A stretch of DNA of 64,000 nt from Beroe forskalii (Eukaryota > Ctenophora > Nuda > Beroida > Beroidae). Positions 53,627 through 64,000 of this stretch are shown piece by piece. Position numbers and translations under genes: made by a program. The notes below the pieces were generated by a model. It made no database searches and had not been told where the DNA came from. It saw nothing but the letters and a program-made list of their open reading frames with translations. The stretch covers positions 248,001 to 312,000 of the forward strand of contig WFMF01000105.1 of NCBI GenBank assembly GCA_011033025.1, written 5' to 3'. Positions within the stretch are counted from its first letter, which is position 1, and each line of letters begins with the position of its first letter.

Positions 53627-55981
53627 GGGAGAAAGTTAGTGTAACATCTGGAATAGATGAAGATGTGAGATTCAAAGGATGAGTTTTGCGATGAAAAAAG
53701 TCACAATTATTGTGTTCGATTACTGAAATTTCAAACACGAATTCAAAACGAATTACGAGAATCACAACTCACTTGACGGCAGTAAAACAAAGTAAAATTT
53801 AATTAACTTCGTAGTAAAAATAACAACTATCAAGTTTCACTGGCAGCGTATAACAATAGCCCTTGAGTTAGTTATTCGTAGTATATTAATCTCAAAGACA
53901 AAGCTTTAATCCTCGTGAGAGTTGAGAATATATACAGACAATTGGTTCTCAAAGACTTGGATAATTTAACATTCTTATGATATTCAATATTTAACATGAA
54001 TTTAAACGAAAAGAGTAACACTAGAAAATGAACTTATCGCCAAAAACCGTAGTATACGTGTACAACCCCCTATGAAATTCAAAATATCATTGGTAATCGA
54101 AATGCGGATCTTTGATTGTCAACCAAAAGATTTTAACAAAAACGTCGAAGTTAAAAGCATGATATATGCGCTTTTGCTTATTTATCGTGATCATATACTC
54201 AGAAATAAATCAATAGAATATGATCGCGTATAAAAATAGAAAGTATGAACTTCTTGCAGAATCTCAAGAGTGGATTAAATTATATTCATCGTTAGCTCTT
54301 CTTAGATTACAAATATGGGAATGAATTTCAAACATTATGCGAATAATTGGAATATTATGAAGGGTCATTGATTTATTGTAACAGAATCTTTCTAATGGAT
54401 GTAGAATTATAGAACCCTCTGACGTTTTTATGCGGGTCTATAATCTATCTGGTCAATATCGGTTTAGACCCTCGCCCTACGGGCTCTGGCCAAAACCGGA
54501 TAAGCCCTCAGGCTTACGCCCTCTGGAAGTATCCCAAAATGGACCCGATAGGCGCGTGTGTATGTATTTTGTAGATGTACATGAAGTCCTTCAAGAAAGA
54601 ATAAACAATGTACAACAACAACACAGGAAATTAGATTAAAGCGTACAATAACACGTTGTCTAGATGACAAGCAAGGAAAGAAAACATTTCACTGTGCCTC
54701 TGTAATAGTAAACGATTCTGTACTTCGCCTTTATATGAAATCTACTTCCTACTTAAGAGCATACAATAACAACACAGTACCGGCAAACTACTATTGATAT
54801 GTAGTACACGGTCCATTTACTACTCATTATATCATTAAACACGAGATCATGACGTGTTTCTGATGGCGAGTGATAAACTAATCTTGTTCAGTTGGATTAC
54901 ATTGATTTAGTGATGACGGCGATTCAGTGTTAATCATGAGTTCTAGTCCGAGTTCAGAATTGATGCAAAGAAAATAAAATAAATACTCAGTGCCATTTAA
55001 ATTTTGAGATTTTAAGTTTGTCTGAGCTGAATCTTAGCGGGCCATTCGCCCATTCGTGTGAGACCTCATTGAGGCGCGAGCGACTTCAGAAATACAAATT
55101 GTCCCTTTTTCTACGTTAATGAATGAGCAAAGTCGCGGTTTTTGGCTAAAAAGCGTCCTCATTATAAAACAACAAAAAACAGATGTCCATAGAACAACAT
55201 GGTTGGAACCACAGGCTACACTTAAAAGTACATCATGGTATACAAGTAAATAGCTTAATAGGCTCTATATACCACCTTTCTAGATGAAGAATAGATTATC
55301 AATACAATCTATGATCTGAGGAATATGAACGTCTCTAAAATTTTCAATCTAAGCATTGTATAAGTGTAGTAATATGGTGAGTAATAATGTCGAGCCCCGA
55401 AGGGCGAGCCATTATTACAAACCGTATTACGTACTAATACTGCAACCACTATAGGGACGAATATCAAGATTTGAATCGAAAACCACTCATTTTTAGCAGT
55501 TTCGCTACAAATACGTACCAGTTGCAGTATTAAAGTATAAACGAGAAAGTACTCGAGGCTGGAGCAAAATAAGTGACCTATAAAAGTATAAAGACGGGAG
55601 TTCTAGTGTATGCGTTTGTATTGGCTCATTATAATACGCAATGATACGATAGCATTTGCTTGCTAAGTAGGACCGGCCGTAATCCCATCATGTTTTATTT
55701 GGTAATTGGCTATTTTATCAGCATGAACATAATGAGATGAATTTGGTGATTCGCACCATCACCCATGTGACTCAATGAATAAATTACTAATTTGATTGTA
55801 ACATGTTTGAATTAAAAAGAAAACTTTCAATGAATAAATTACTAATTTGATTGTAACATGTACCTGTTTTTAGAGGGTGTCATTGTCTTTTTTGAAAAAA
55901 AAGTAACAAAACGGACACTGACACTCCCCTCGTTTACTTGATTTAAGTATAACATTCTAATTATCATATCCACCATTTCAG
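53627..55981. other. Intergenic stretch between the TSR receptor and BDP1
   Basis: A divergent gene pair, so promoters of both genes and the missing first BDP1 exon are expected here. Mostly AT-rich. Small hairpins occur at about 54,468-54,530 (CTCGCCCTACGGGCTC) and about 55,385-55,420 (GTAATAATG ... CATTATTAC around CGAGCCCCGAAGGGCGAG). A 48-bp direct repeat (CAATGAATAAATTACTAATT and more) is at about 55,773-55,862. No gene is recognised. Confidence 0.55.
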
Positions 55982-58900
55982 TTCTCAGCGTTTAAAGTCC
56001 CAGCCTCCCCTATTGTGGTTGGTCTCCCCTCGCCCCACAAGCCCCCTCCTTCCTCCCCCACCAGTGGACTGTTCCATGGGTCGCCCCGTAAAACCCCCAC
56101 GACCCCCTTCTCTCCTCCACCTCGCATTCTCTCCCCCCACTACATTGAACCCCCGCCCTTTGGGGAGGAGGTCGAGGATGACGACAGGTGGGTGAGTGGG
56201 TTGTGAAGTGAAATGGTAGGTAGAGAGTAGAGTGCGCTTCCTTCAATCTCTTGAGAATAAAGCGTTTGTAGCGTTTTTGAGTTTTTTGAAAGCATTAAAA
56301 ATGTCATTTTTTTCAAATAGAGTCGTCAAAATCCAGAACCTATCGCTAATCTTCACTTCCTCAGATTTGATCACCTGCCCCAACCGGAACCTGACATTCT
56401 TCCACCGACCGTCAAGCAACCCAACAGCCTCTCTCTGGACCCCATCACGCCTCAAGACAGCATCAGACCCATAGCAAAACCTGATGAATCCCTGGAAACT
56501 AAGTGGAGTGCTGCTGAGTTTGACAGCTCTACGTCTCTTCACCCCGCTAAAACTGAGCCTGACCAACAAGTTACAGAGATTAAAAGAGCTGATGATCAGA
56601 AGTCAAAGGTTACAGAGGAAACTCAGAGTAGTGTCTCGGAGGATGGAGACTTCAGTGATGTCATGTCAGGTTAGAGTCATTCTAGTATGGAGACTTCAGT
56701 TATGTCATGTCAGGTTAGGAGCCATTACAAAGACGGAGCCTTAATGTCAGGTAGGGGTCTCATGTCAGGTAAAGCCAGGTACATAAAAGCCAGGTACCTA
56801 AGAGCCAGTCATGACATGTCAAGTGTCATTTAAGAGTTGTACTTTTCACAGGGACAAAAGTGTGTTTGTTGGCCATTTCCAACCAAATCACATCAGTCAT
56901 TAATCCGTCTGAAAGTAAATCACAGTAGTTACTTGAACCTTAGGCTTCTTTCAGCATACAACTTGAAACCTTCCTTAAAGTAATTTGGGGAATACCTTAG
57001 CCGGTGATATATTCATATTTCATGTTAAAATGATACCCAGTCCACCGGTTCGGTTCTTTTCATATTCCGTTATTAAGGTCGAGTCAACCTACATATCATA
57101 TTATTTGATGTGATTCGTGTATAGTTTAATTTTATATAGCTGCACACCGATGATTATTATTGATAAATAAATTTAATATGCAGTTGGTTACTTTGCTTAA
57201 CATGATGTATTGTCAGTTTCGTCACAGATTTCAAACAGATCAGAAAAAGCAAAAACTCCCACGGTAAGTAATATCATTCAATCTATAACATTTTCTTAAA
57301 AGGAAACTTACCGAATGTATGTATTCTGTACTTTGCCTTCAGTTATCACGACTTAATACAGCCCTAAAACCATGGACTACATCACCAGTCCCACTTCAGA
57401 TAACCAATGTTTCTGATAACAGATAAGCTTATCCTATCTTTAATAATGATAAGCTTATCTGTCAACATAAGCTTATCTATCAACATCAACAGATACTCAG
57501 TCTTGGATGAAGATTAGCTGCCCACTTTTAGTTGCTTTATACCCGGCAAAAATTAAAGCTAAATGGATTGAACTGCTGTTTCCCACACAGGATAATTGAA
57601 TGGCTGTTTTAGAGATTTGTACGACAGCCATTCGCGGGTTCATCGCTATTGCTAGTTTTGGTGTTAAAAAGATAACAAAAGTTGACGCGCACGAAATTAT
57701 TTTACGCGCGATTAGCGAAATTTAGGTGGCCACGCTGTACAATTACTGACGAAAGCAACGATCTTTTCAAAATTCGGTCACAATCGCTATTCATTTTTTT
57801 CACTGTCACTAATGATCAAGAAACACTGCTTTATTTCCATTTAGATAGTTTGGAAAATGCAGGTTGTACTCTGATCGGACAGCAAGATGAATGAGTGAAT
57901 GTAACGTTTTCACGTGTTGGAACATCTCTCAGTCCACGTATCACATGACGTCTAGTTGTGGATGGAATAATCTGTAATAATGAGCACAAACTCATCGGGA
58001 TTCATTTGAATATCAACGATTCAAACTATACAGATATACTTTGAGCTATAAAAGTGGGTCGTTATATCAGTCATTTCGTTGGAAAACATCTATATTAATA
58101 ATTTCAAAGTGTTCGTGCGTCTGTGTATGTATGTATGTATGTATGTGTGTGTAATGCGTTTATAAGAAATGCATTTAGTATTTTTGATCGGTTTTTTCGG
58201 GAAAATCTTCACCCAATTAAGAGGATTATTCTTATCTATGATAAATTCGAATCGGGCTTTCCGTTAATTAATTATTAGCATAATAAATATCATGCGTTTA
58301 CTAATGCTAATATATGCTGTGTGTATATATAGGTGGTCTCAAATTACAAAGTATGTTATGCGGTGCATTTCCGCGAATATCTGTAATCCTCGGTAAGCGG
58401 TAGCATGTTAAAGTGATACCTAGGTGATCAAATCACTTTACACATTCCAAGATGACGTCATGAAGCAAGTTGCTGTTGGCTGCTGGATACAAAACGAACC
58501 GCAGGTTGATTGTTTCCGCGAATCTTCGCGGGCAAACGCTAGTTGAAAATACTAAAATACTCAAACTTTAATCTAGCGAACGTAGCGAGGTGGATAAAAT
58601 GAGTTATTCACCGGGCGAAGCGAGGCGAATTCCTCTTGTGTTCGCAATCTATCCAGTTGCATAACTGCATTATTTCATGATCGAAACGGGTAAATTGACT
58701 AATTTGTAGAAGCCAAAATTTCATATCATCATCGTATCGAGATCAATCCAACGAGTAAGTTCAAAAGCAAGATAATGTATTGAAAATTGAGGTCTAATAG
58801 CACGGATGAAGCAAAGTTCTGAACTTCATCGATTGGGTTGTGAGTATGGAAAACAAAATGAAACACATCAAAATAAAATGCTAAATTGGAGCAATACACC

Positions 58901-60497
58901 TTATTCATGGCGCCACAAATATGTGCTCATGTGCGTATTTCGATCGCCAAAGAACAATAGTTTTTCAACGGCGAGCTATTCAATGATCATGAAATAATAC
59001 CGCTTTAAACAGGTTCCTCTTGTCATTGATAAAGCAAAGATAACGATGGCAGATGTTATTAAGATGAAGCCCTCCAAGAAGGGGAATCCCAATCCTTTGA
59101 CTGAGTAAGATCCTCCAAGTTTTGTTTATTTTTATTGTTATTGATCAGTAAGTGTATCGGTATCTAGTCTGGATCGTGATCGAAAGATCACGGGTTCGAT
59201 TACTTGCCATCCCAATTCTTTGCCTGAGTAAATTCCTCCATGTCTCGTATATTTTTCTATTTCCTTAACTATTCTGTCAAGTTATTGTTACAGATGAGGT
59301 TTAAGGTTTTTACGTCCTTATTTTTCTCACAGCACACTCAATAACCGAATTACTTTCAGAATTTGGCGGGAAATAAAGCGTAAAAAGCAACGAGACGAAC
59401 AGTTCGACCTGGAAAAGGAACAATCACGGAAGGACCGTATCCAGCAACTTATAGAAGAAGCCGAAGCAATGGGGCAAACCCTTGAGGAAAAAGACATCGA
59501 TGAGTCCGAACTTCCTCCGATTGAGGTGGAAGTGAACCCGGAAACAGGTGCAATCTCTCACCTTCCATTTTCAGCTGACGACGATAATCACATGATTAAC
59601 GTTTTAAACTTGCTCCCTAAGAAAAAAGGGTCTTTTGTTCCCATAATACCTCAATGAATTTACATATTTCTGTTATCCAATTAAACATTCATTCTTTTCT
59701 AAATTTTAGGTGCGATTGTGGTTAACGAGAAGAGTCTGGAAGTAAACATGAAAACGGAGACCGACATCCGGGAAACGGTGGAGGAGGACGTTTCCGAGGT
59801 GACCTTTGGAAAGTACGAGGATCACACGGTCAACATTAACTCCTTTTCCCGGCGGAAACCGAAGAAAATAACCACGTGGTCGGCTCTGGAAAACGAACGG
59901 TTTTATCTGGCTCTCCGGAAAGTTGGCACTGACTTCGACCTCATGCACAAGATTATGCCGGAGTACAGTCGTGATCAACTGAAGAGGAAGTTTAAGAGGG
60001 AAGAGAAGATGAGACTGAGTAAGGTTGATCTGGCGCTCAGTTACTCCATGCGGATAGACGATAATGTCATAGAGAAAGTTCCGGAACCTGAACCGAGTAC
60101 AAACGATCGGAAGACAAAGAAAATTAAGAAAGAAGAGGATTGTAAGCCCCTTAAAAAGGCAGGAAAACGAGTGAAAAGGAATTTATCCAGCTGTACAGAT
60201 GCTTCTGATTACACGATACAATCGGACGGCGAAGCCAACGAAAATGTGGACATGTTCAGTAAAGTAGAAAGTGATCCTCCGAAGAGGAAACGTGGCCGGC
60301 CCAAAAAACCTCAGAAAGAGGCCACTACAATCTGTGATGATGGAGATGATGATAATGATGCCTATGTACCGAGAATCAGATCTCCAGGAAAGAGAAGATC
60401 ACGGCCGCTGGTTATTGAGGATGAAGAAGAAAATGATCATGTGGCAATGAGGAACCCCAGTGCAACAATTGATCAGATTTTGGATAATTTTTGTTAG
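55982..60497 (+). CDS. BDP1: Transcription factor TFIIIB component B'' homolog (BDP1)
   Basis: A subunit of TFIIIB that, with BRF1 and TBP, recruits RNA polymerase III to tRNA and 5S genes. Exons seen: 55982-56187 (Pro/Ser-rich), 56365-56669, probably 57228-57263, 59013-59104 (ITMADVIKMKPSKKG), 59360-59547 (a charged helix, EIKRKKQRDEQFDLEKEQ) and 59710-60497. The last opens AIVVNEKSLEV, the counterpart of the human IILDEESLTVEV region, then carries the SANT/Myb domain (WSALENERFYLALRKVGTDF, KFKREEK). The tail has an AT-hook-like KRKRGRPKKP. The first coding exon (start Met) is not identified, and one more small exon is needed between 57,263 and 59,013 to restore phase. The donor at 59,548 is GTGCAATC, and the next exon starts GTGCGATT after AG, so both intron ends share the same word. 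Confidence 0.88.
56642..56800 (+). repeat. Serially duplicated 5' splice site in BDP1
   Basis: The exon ends GATGGAGACTTCAGTGATGT, CATGTCAG|GTTAG at 56,669. A near copy, TATGGAGACTTCAGTTATGT, CATGTCAG|GTTAG, ends 45 bp downstream. Further shorter echoes follow: AATGTCAG|GTAGG, CATGTCAG|GTAAAG, GCCAG|GTACAT and GCCAG|GTACCT. So six donor-like AG|GT sites lie within about 130 bp. Confidence 0.88.
57264..59012 (+). other. Large BDP1 intron region
   Basis: AT-rich with a short GTAT-type microsatellite (about 58,120-58,150) and inverted AAGCTTATC / GATAAGCTT clusters (about 57,422-57,480). At least one unrecognised small coding exon should lie here. A GCGAAGCGAG-type GC-rich scrap is at about 58,560-58,640. 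Confidence 0.4.
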
Positions 60498-61165
60498 ATG
60501 GGTCGGTAATTAATTCATTTATTAATCTGTTGTATATTTTGGGAGAGACCAACTTGAGGTTGATGAAAATGTATATTGTAAAGCGTTGTTTTAATATAAG
60601 CTCTTTTATTACTTCCTAACTTATTATTTTGAACAAGCATTTTTATACAGTATTTATTGGACAGCCCTTATTGACTTCGGTAAGTAAGAAAAACTTTCAG
60701 GTATGAGTTGACTGAAGTGTCTAATTTCATTGCCATGTGAATCGATTTGAGAATCGTCTGATTTTTTCCGTGTTTGCTCATTTTTATTTTGGACTGAAAC
60801 ATTTTTGGTTTAAATAGTACATCAATTATGATCATTTTTATATTTATCGTAGTACAGTAATATGAGGAAATCTTTATTTGTGTTGTATCTTTTGTTTTTG
60901 GTACAAAATGACTCCTTCCTGATTCCTTATTCTTACATTATGTGTTGGCATAACTTTTTTTCGATCTTATTTTACATTTATAATTTGTTATCGAACATAC
61001 TGCAATTGCAACTCATATAATATTGCCATAAAATTTTATTTATTCTAATGTAAGATAATTCTATTTTTTGTATTTTCTTTAGAAACTTTGTACTTTTCTC
61101 AATTGTAACCCACTCACACAATACCCTCTGTTAGGATGCTAGCCATGTAGCACGCTTATTAAGAC
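60498..61165. other. Short intergenic stretch between BDP1 and the KH-domain gene
   Basis: AT-rich, non-coding, between two plus-strand genes. It should hold the BDP1 3' end and the next gene's promoter. No specific motif is recognised. Confidence 0.6.
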
Positions 61166-63847
61166 ATGGCAAACAACAAGTTGAAGACTCATGCCCTCAA
61201 GAAGATCCTACAGAGTCCAGAGGGCATGATTCAGGATGAGGAGCTCTTCAAACATCTCAAAAAGGTTACTTTTTTATAGTGCCTTCAGTGCTGCAAAATT
61301 TGTATGGAATTTTGGATATTTCTGTTTTATCATTAATAAAACCCCTCCCCGGGCCGTTTATGGAATATTTAAACCTTCCCTTGTTTACACTTTGGAAGCA
61401 CTCATTGTCCTCAGCACCGCAAATTTTTATGTACCGCCTCTTGATGTGAGAATCTCGAAGATGTGTCATCAGGTCGTGAACATTTTTGTATCGTAGTTGG
61501 AAGCTGACACTCAATGCCCCCCATATTTCCAGCTAGATCGGTCTGCTGAGTCTCTGGTCCTCAAGAAGTTCGTATCTGCAGTATCCGAGATCCCGCTCAT
61601 TGAATACAACTCCTCATCCAAGATGTTCATTTTCAACAGGTACGCACAACCATATTTCGTACCTTTCACAAGGTTTGAAGAACGCAAGTTGAGTTTTTAT
61701 TCTTGTCCCATGCCCATGCATGTATTGTGGAAAGAAGGAAATGAATTCTGATTATTTAATTTTCGTGATAAATATGATACACAATTATCTCAACTAAATC
61801 TTTTCCTTTAAAACATGTATCATGATTTGAATTAGAAAATTAACTGATTATTTAACTTCCATATGGTAAATTTCACCTGGATTATTAAACTAACCCCTTT
61901 CCAGATCAGCGCACAGAGCAAGGAACTACTTCGTCTTCATGAGTTATCTCTTCGGGATCTCAATAGCAGCAAAGTGGCCGGACTTCAAGAAACTCACAAC
62001 CAAGATAAAGGATGTTAATCAGAGCCACTTCGTAAACTCCTACTGTCTACAGGTGAATACAGAGGCCATGATTGGGGGCTTGTCTATCGTTGATAGATCC
62101 TTCCGAGCATCAGCGGGTCTGGTATTATATCACCAGACAAATTGGGGCCCGCCCTTTGGGCATATTCTTTAGGGGTCTCGCCGATCAGACCCCTGTTTAG
62201 CATTGGCAGGATGCTGGGGCAATAGAAAAACAATCTTTCTCCGAAACTTCAAATTGTAGTTGAATGATGGCTTAATTTGCATCGCACAGAAACAAACTAG
62301 CATAAAGTAAACTATTTAGCTCAAGTTTTCGAGATAAACAAATCATTGTTTCCTGCTGATCACCAATTTATGCTCCCCAGACCTTGATCCAAGAGAAGCT
62401 ATCGGCGTACAACACCCAAATGACGATACTCCTCGACTTTGTTCTGAAGCAAGGAAAGGAGAAGGGAAAGGAGGTGATATTCGAGAAGCTGATCAACGAA
62501 ACCCTGGTTAACTTCTTCCCCACCCTCACAATCAACTGGGTGTGGCTCTTCAACGAGGTGGGAATTGAACAGGAATTATTGGTTTTATTTAAATAGGAAT
62601 TATATTTAAATAGAATTATTTAAATAGGAAGTAAACAGGATTAAAACAAAATATAGTCCAAAGAATCGCTAAATCTTCCATTTTATTGTTTGGAAAATAT
62701 TCATTACTGCATCAAAATCTATCATAGATCATAGAAGATAAGGATAATAGAATCCTGAAATTCACCAACTACATTGCTAAGAAGGTTTAATAAATTACCC
62801 TACATCCCCAGGTGGTGAAGGAACCTCGCCCCAAGAACCTGAGCAACAGCACGCTGACTCTGGAGAAAGCTCAGAGTCAGCTGATAAAGTGTGCTAAGAA
62901 AGCGGCAAAGGAAGCGGAGTTAGAGGTCAGTTAGAGTTTTGAAAGACACTTTGATTTTGTGTTGCAGTGAACACTGAACTTGGATTTTGAAAACTGTCGT
63001 GGTCGTACCCTTTTTTGCAATTATTTCTCGCATCAACCCGTCTCCCCAATAGCTACTCTGCGTTCATTTTCTGACTTCTCATGTTCATTTCCAGGTGCAG
63101 AGATTCAATGTGGACTCCACCCCACTCTCATGATATGTCCATTTCCAGGTTCAGAGACTCAATGTGGACTCTACCCCACTCTCATGATATGTCCATTCTC
63201 AGGTTCAGAGACTCAATGTGGACTCCACCCCACCCTAATGATATGTCCATTCTCAGGTGCAGAGACTCAATGTGGACTCCACCCCACTCTCATGATTTGT
63301 CCATTCTCAGGTGCAGAGACTCAATGTAGACTCAACTCCACCCTCATGATTTGTCCATTCTCAGGTGCAGAGAGTCAATGTGGACTCCACCCCACCCTTA
63401 TGATATGTCCATTTCCAGGTGCAGAGACTCAATGTGGACTCCACCCCACCCTCTGCATCTCACAACTGGGCTGATGTAGCTGCTACCAAAATATCCAGCT
63501 CAGGTATGTGAATCAGGAAATTGTGTCAATCTTTTAGCGATACTTCACTTTAAAACATATCACAACTGAAAGATTAAATGATAACAAAAGGGTACTGCTA
63601 TCACACGGGCTATTGCGCAAACTCCGCCATATTATTTGTATTCACAATACTGAAATTCAACTCTATGATCCACCAGGTGAAGTGAATCCAGATCCTGTTC
63701 AAACTGAAGCAATCCCCCTATCCGCTGACTTGTTTCCCATCATCCAAGGGAAGGATGGGGGTAATCTGAAGTACATCCAAAGTAAAACTGGTAGCAAAGT
63801 CTCCCTGGGAAAGATGAGAAATGGCGAGAGTGGCTTCTTGGTTCAAG
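61166..63847 (+). CDS. Unrecognised gene with a C-terminal KH-like domain, 3'-incomplete
   Basis: Seven consecutive exons with agreeing phases: 61166-61264 (start MANNKLKTHALKKIL), 61534-61639, 61905-62052, 62381-62557, 62812-62925, 63419-63503 and 63677-63847, after which a donor GTAAACC leads toward or past the window edge. The first ~230 residues are helical with a mix of charged and hydrophobic stretches (ARNYFVFMSYLFGISIAAKW, FPTLTINWVWLFNE) and match no family I know. The last exon contains LFPIIQGKDGGNLKYIQ-type sequence, the shape of a KH RNA-binding loop (I-x-G-K-x-G plus following helix). An RNA-binding role is inference. The intron before exon 6 consists largely of seven 54-bp units that each contain this exon's 3' splice site. 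Confidence 0.75.
63091..63430 (+). repeat. 54-bp tandem array, seven units each with a complete 3' splice site
   Basis: Units begin at 63095, 63149, 63203, 63257, 63311, 63365 and 63419, exactly 54 bp apart. Each has a polypyrimidine-like ATGTCCATTCTCAG (or TTTCCAG) acceptor followed by GTGCAGAGACTCAATGTGGA and CTCCACCCCAC. Only the seventh continues into the open exon (PPSASHNWADV). In the exon's frame the earlier units hit TGA shortly after the acceptor. The period is a multiple of three, which is why a 164-residue repetitive frame spans the array in another register; I regard that frame as a by-product. Confidence 0.95.
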
Positions 63848-64000
63848 GTAAACCATAGTTGGTTAGGATGAGAAAAGTCCCTCTGGAGATTGGACCCATA
63901 TCCTCATATCAACAAAAATGTGTCTTGATGTTAGTGCACATCTCTGATGGCACTCATTAAGTACCATAAATGGCAAGGAGTCGGTATTACAAACTTTTTG

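Noticed and set aside
53106-53765. 219-residue minus-strand frame overlapping the TSR receptor start
   Set aside because: It is an alternate-frame shadow in the GC-rich TSR coding region with Arg/Gly-rich composition and no domain.
59150-59215. tRNA-like stretch with GGTTCGATTAC (B-box-like) in a BDP1 intron
   Set aside because: A six-base acceptor-like pairing can be drawn, but the T-stem and anticodon stem do not form; at best a decayed SINE or tRNA relic.
62980-63474. 164-residue frame with 18-residue repeats (SGAETQCGLHPTLMICPF)
   Set aside because: It is the off-frame translation of the 54-bp intronic array; the true exon uses another frame and only the last unit. A repeat with period divisible by three and no stop in one register gives this automatically.
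1-64000. CRISPR arrays, bacterial operons or phage systems
   Set aside because: All recognisable genes are eukaryotic with introns; the regular repeats are satellites and minisatellites without unique spacers.

Overview
This is a eukaryotic, AT-rich, repeat-rich window from an animal. Genes have several introns with AG/GT splice sites. It holds metazoan families: S1P lyase, PFKFB, rhodopsin-like GPCRs, a thrombospondin-repeat receptor, TAF8 and BDP1. The organism is most likely an early-branching marine invertebrate, perhaps a cnidarian (low confidence; this rests on the style of the retroelements, TSR protein and GPCRs). LAYOUT: 1-2.69 kb is a ~165-bp satellite array with an internal strand flip. 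2.705-13.89 kb and 36.83-51.735 kb are two direct copies of one segmental duplication. Each carries, on the minus strand, TAF8, a UPF0390 (Leydig cell tumor 10 kDa homolog) gene, a short unknown ORF, and the 3' end of a TSR receptor gene. The receptor is complete only beyond copy 2 (51.37-53.63 kb). In copy 1 it is cut to its cytoplasmic tail. Each copy has gained its own mobile elements, so the sister copy preserves the empty site. Copy 1 has a 1,064-bp hAT-type element, a 227-bp TA-flanked MITE, an 810-bp MITE that starts with 27 G's, and a 1.2-kb insertion. Copy 2 has a 6.5-kb LINE, a decayed retroelement fragment and a 92-bp repeat. From 13.9 to 27 kb come an orphan terminal exon, an E-box cluster, a PFKFB gene lacking its Walker-A exons and with a damaged second-histidine exon, a secreted C1 peptidase-CTLD-sushi gene (minus), and a repeat-rich gene desert. 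From 27.1 to 36.5 kb is a full 11-exon sphingosine-1-phosphate lyase gene (minus) with two intronless GPCR genes nested in its introns. From 56.0 to 60.5 kb is BDP1 (TFIIIB B'', plus). From 61.2 kb to the edge is an unrecognised KH-domain gene (plus). MAIN OBSERVATIONS: (1) A recurring architecture in at least nine introns across five genes: tandem repeats anchored on a splice junction, so that the 5' or 3' splice site itself is multiplied. The clearest is seven copies of a 54-bp unit, each with a complete 3' splice site, at 63,095-63,419. This fits intron birth or growth by tandem duplication of AGGT segments. (2) An almost intact LINE whose ORF1 combines a PHD-like zinc finger, an AlkB-type 2OG-Fe(II) dioxygenase and an SGNH esterase. 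(3) The duplication pair, a natural experiment in transposon insertion and gene-copy decay.
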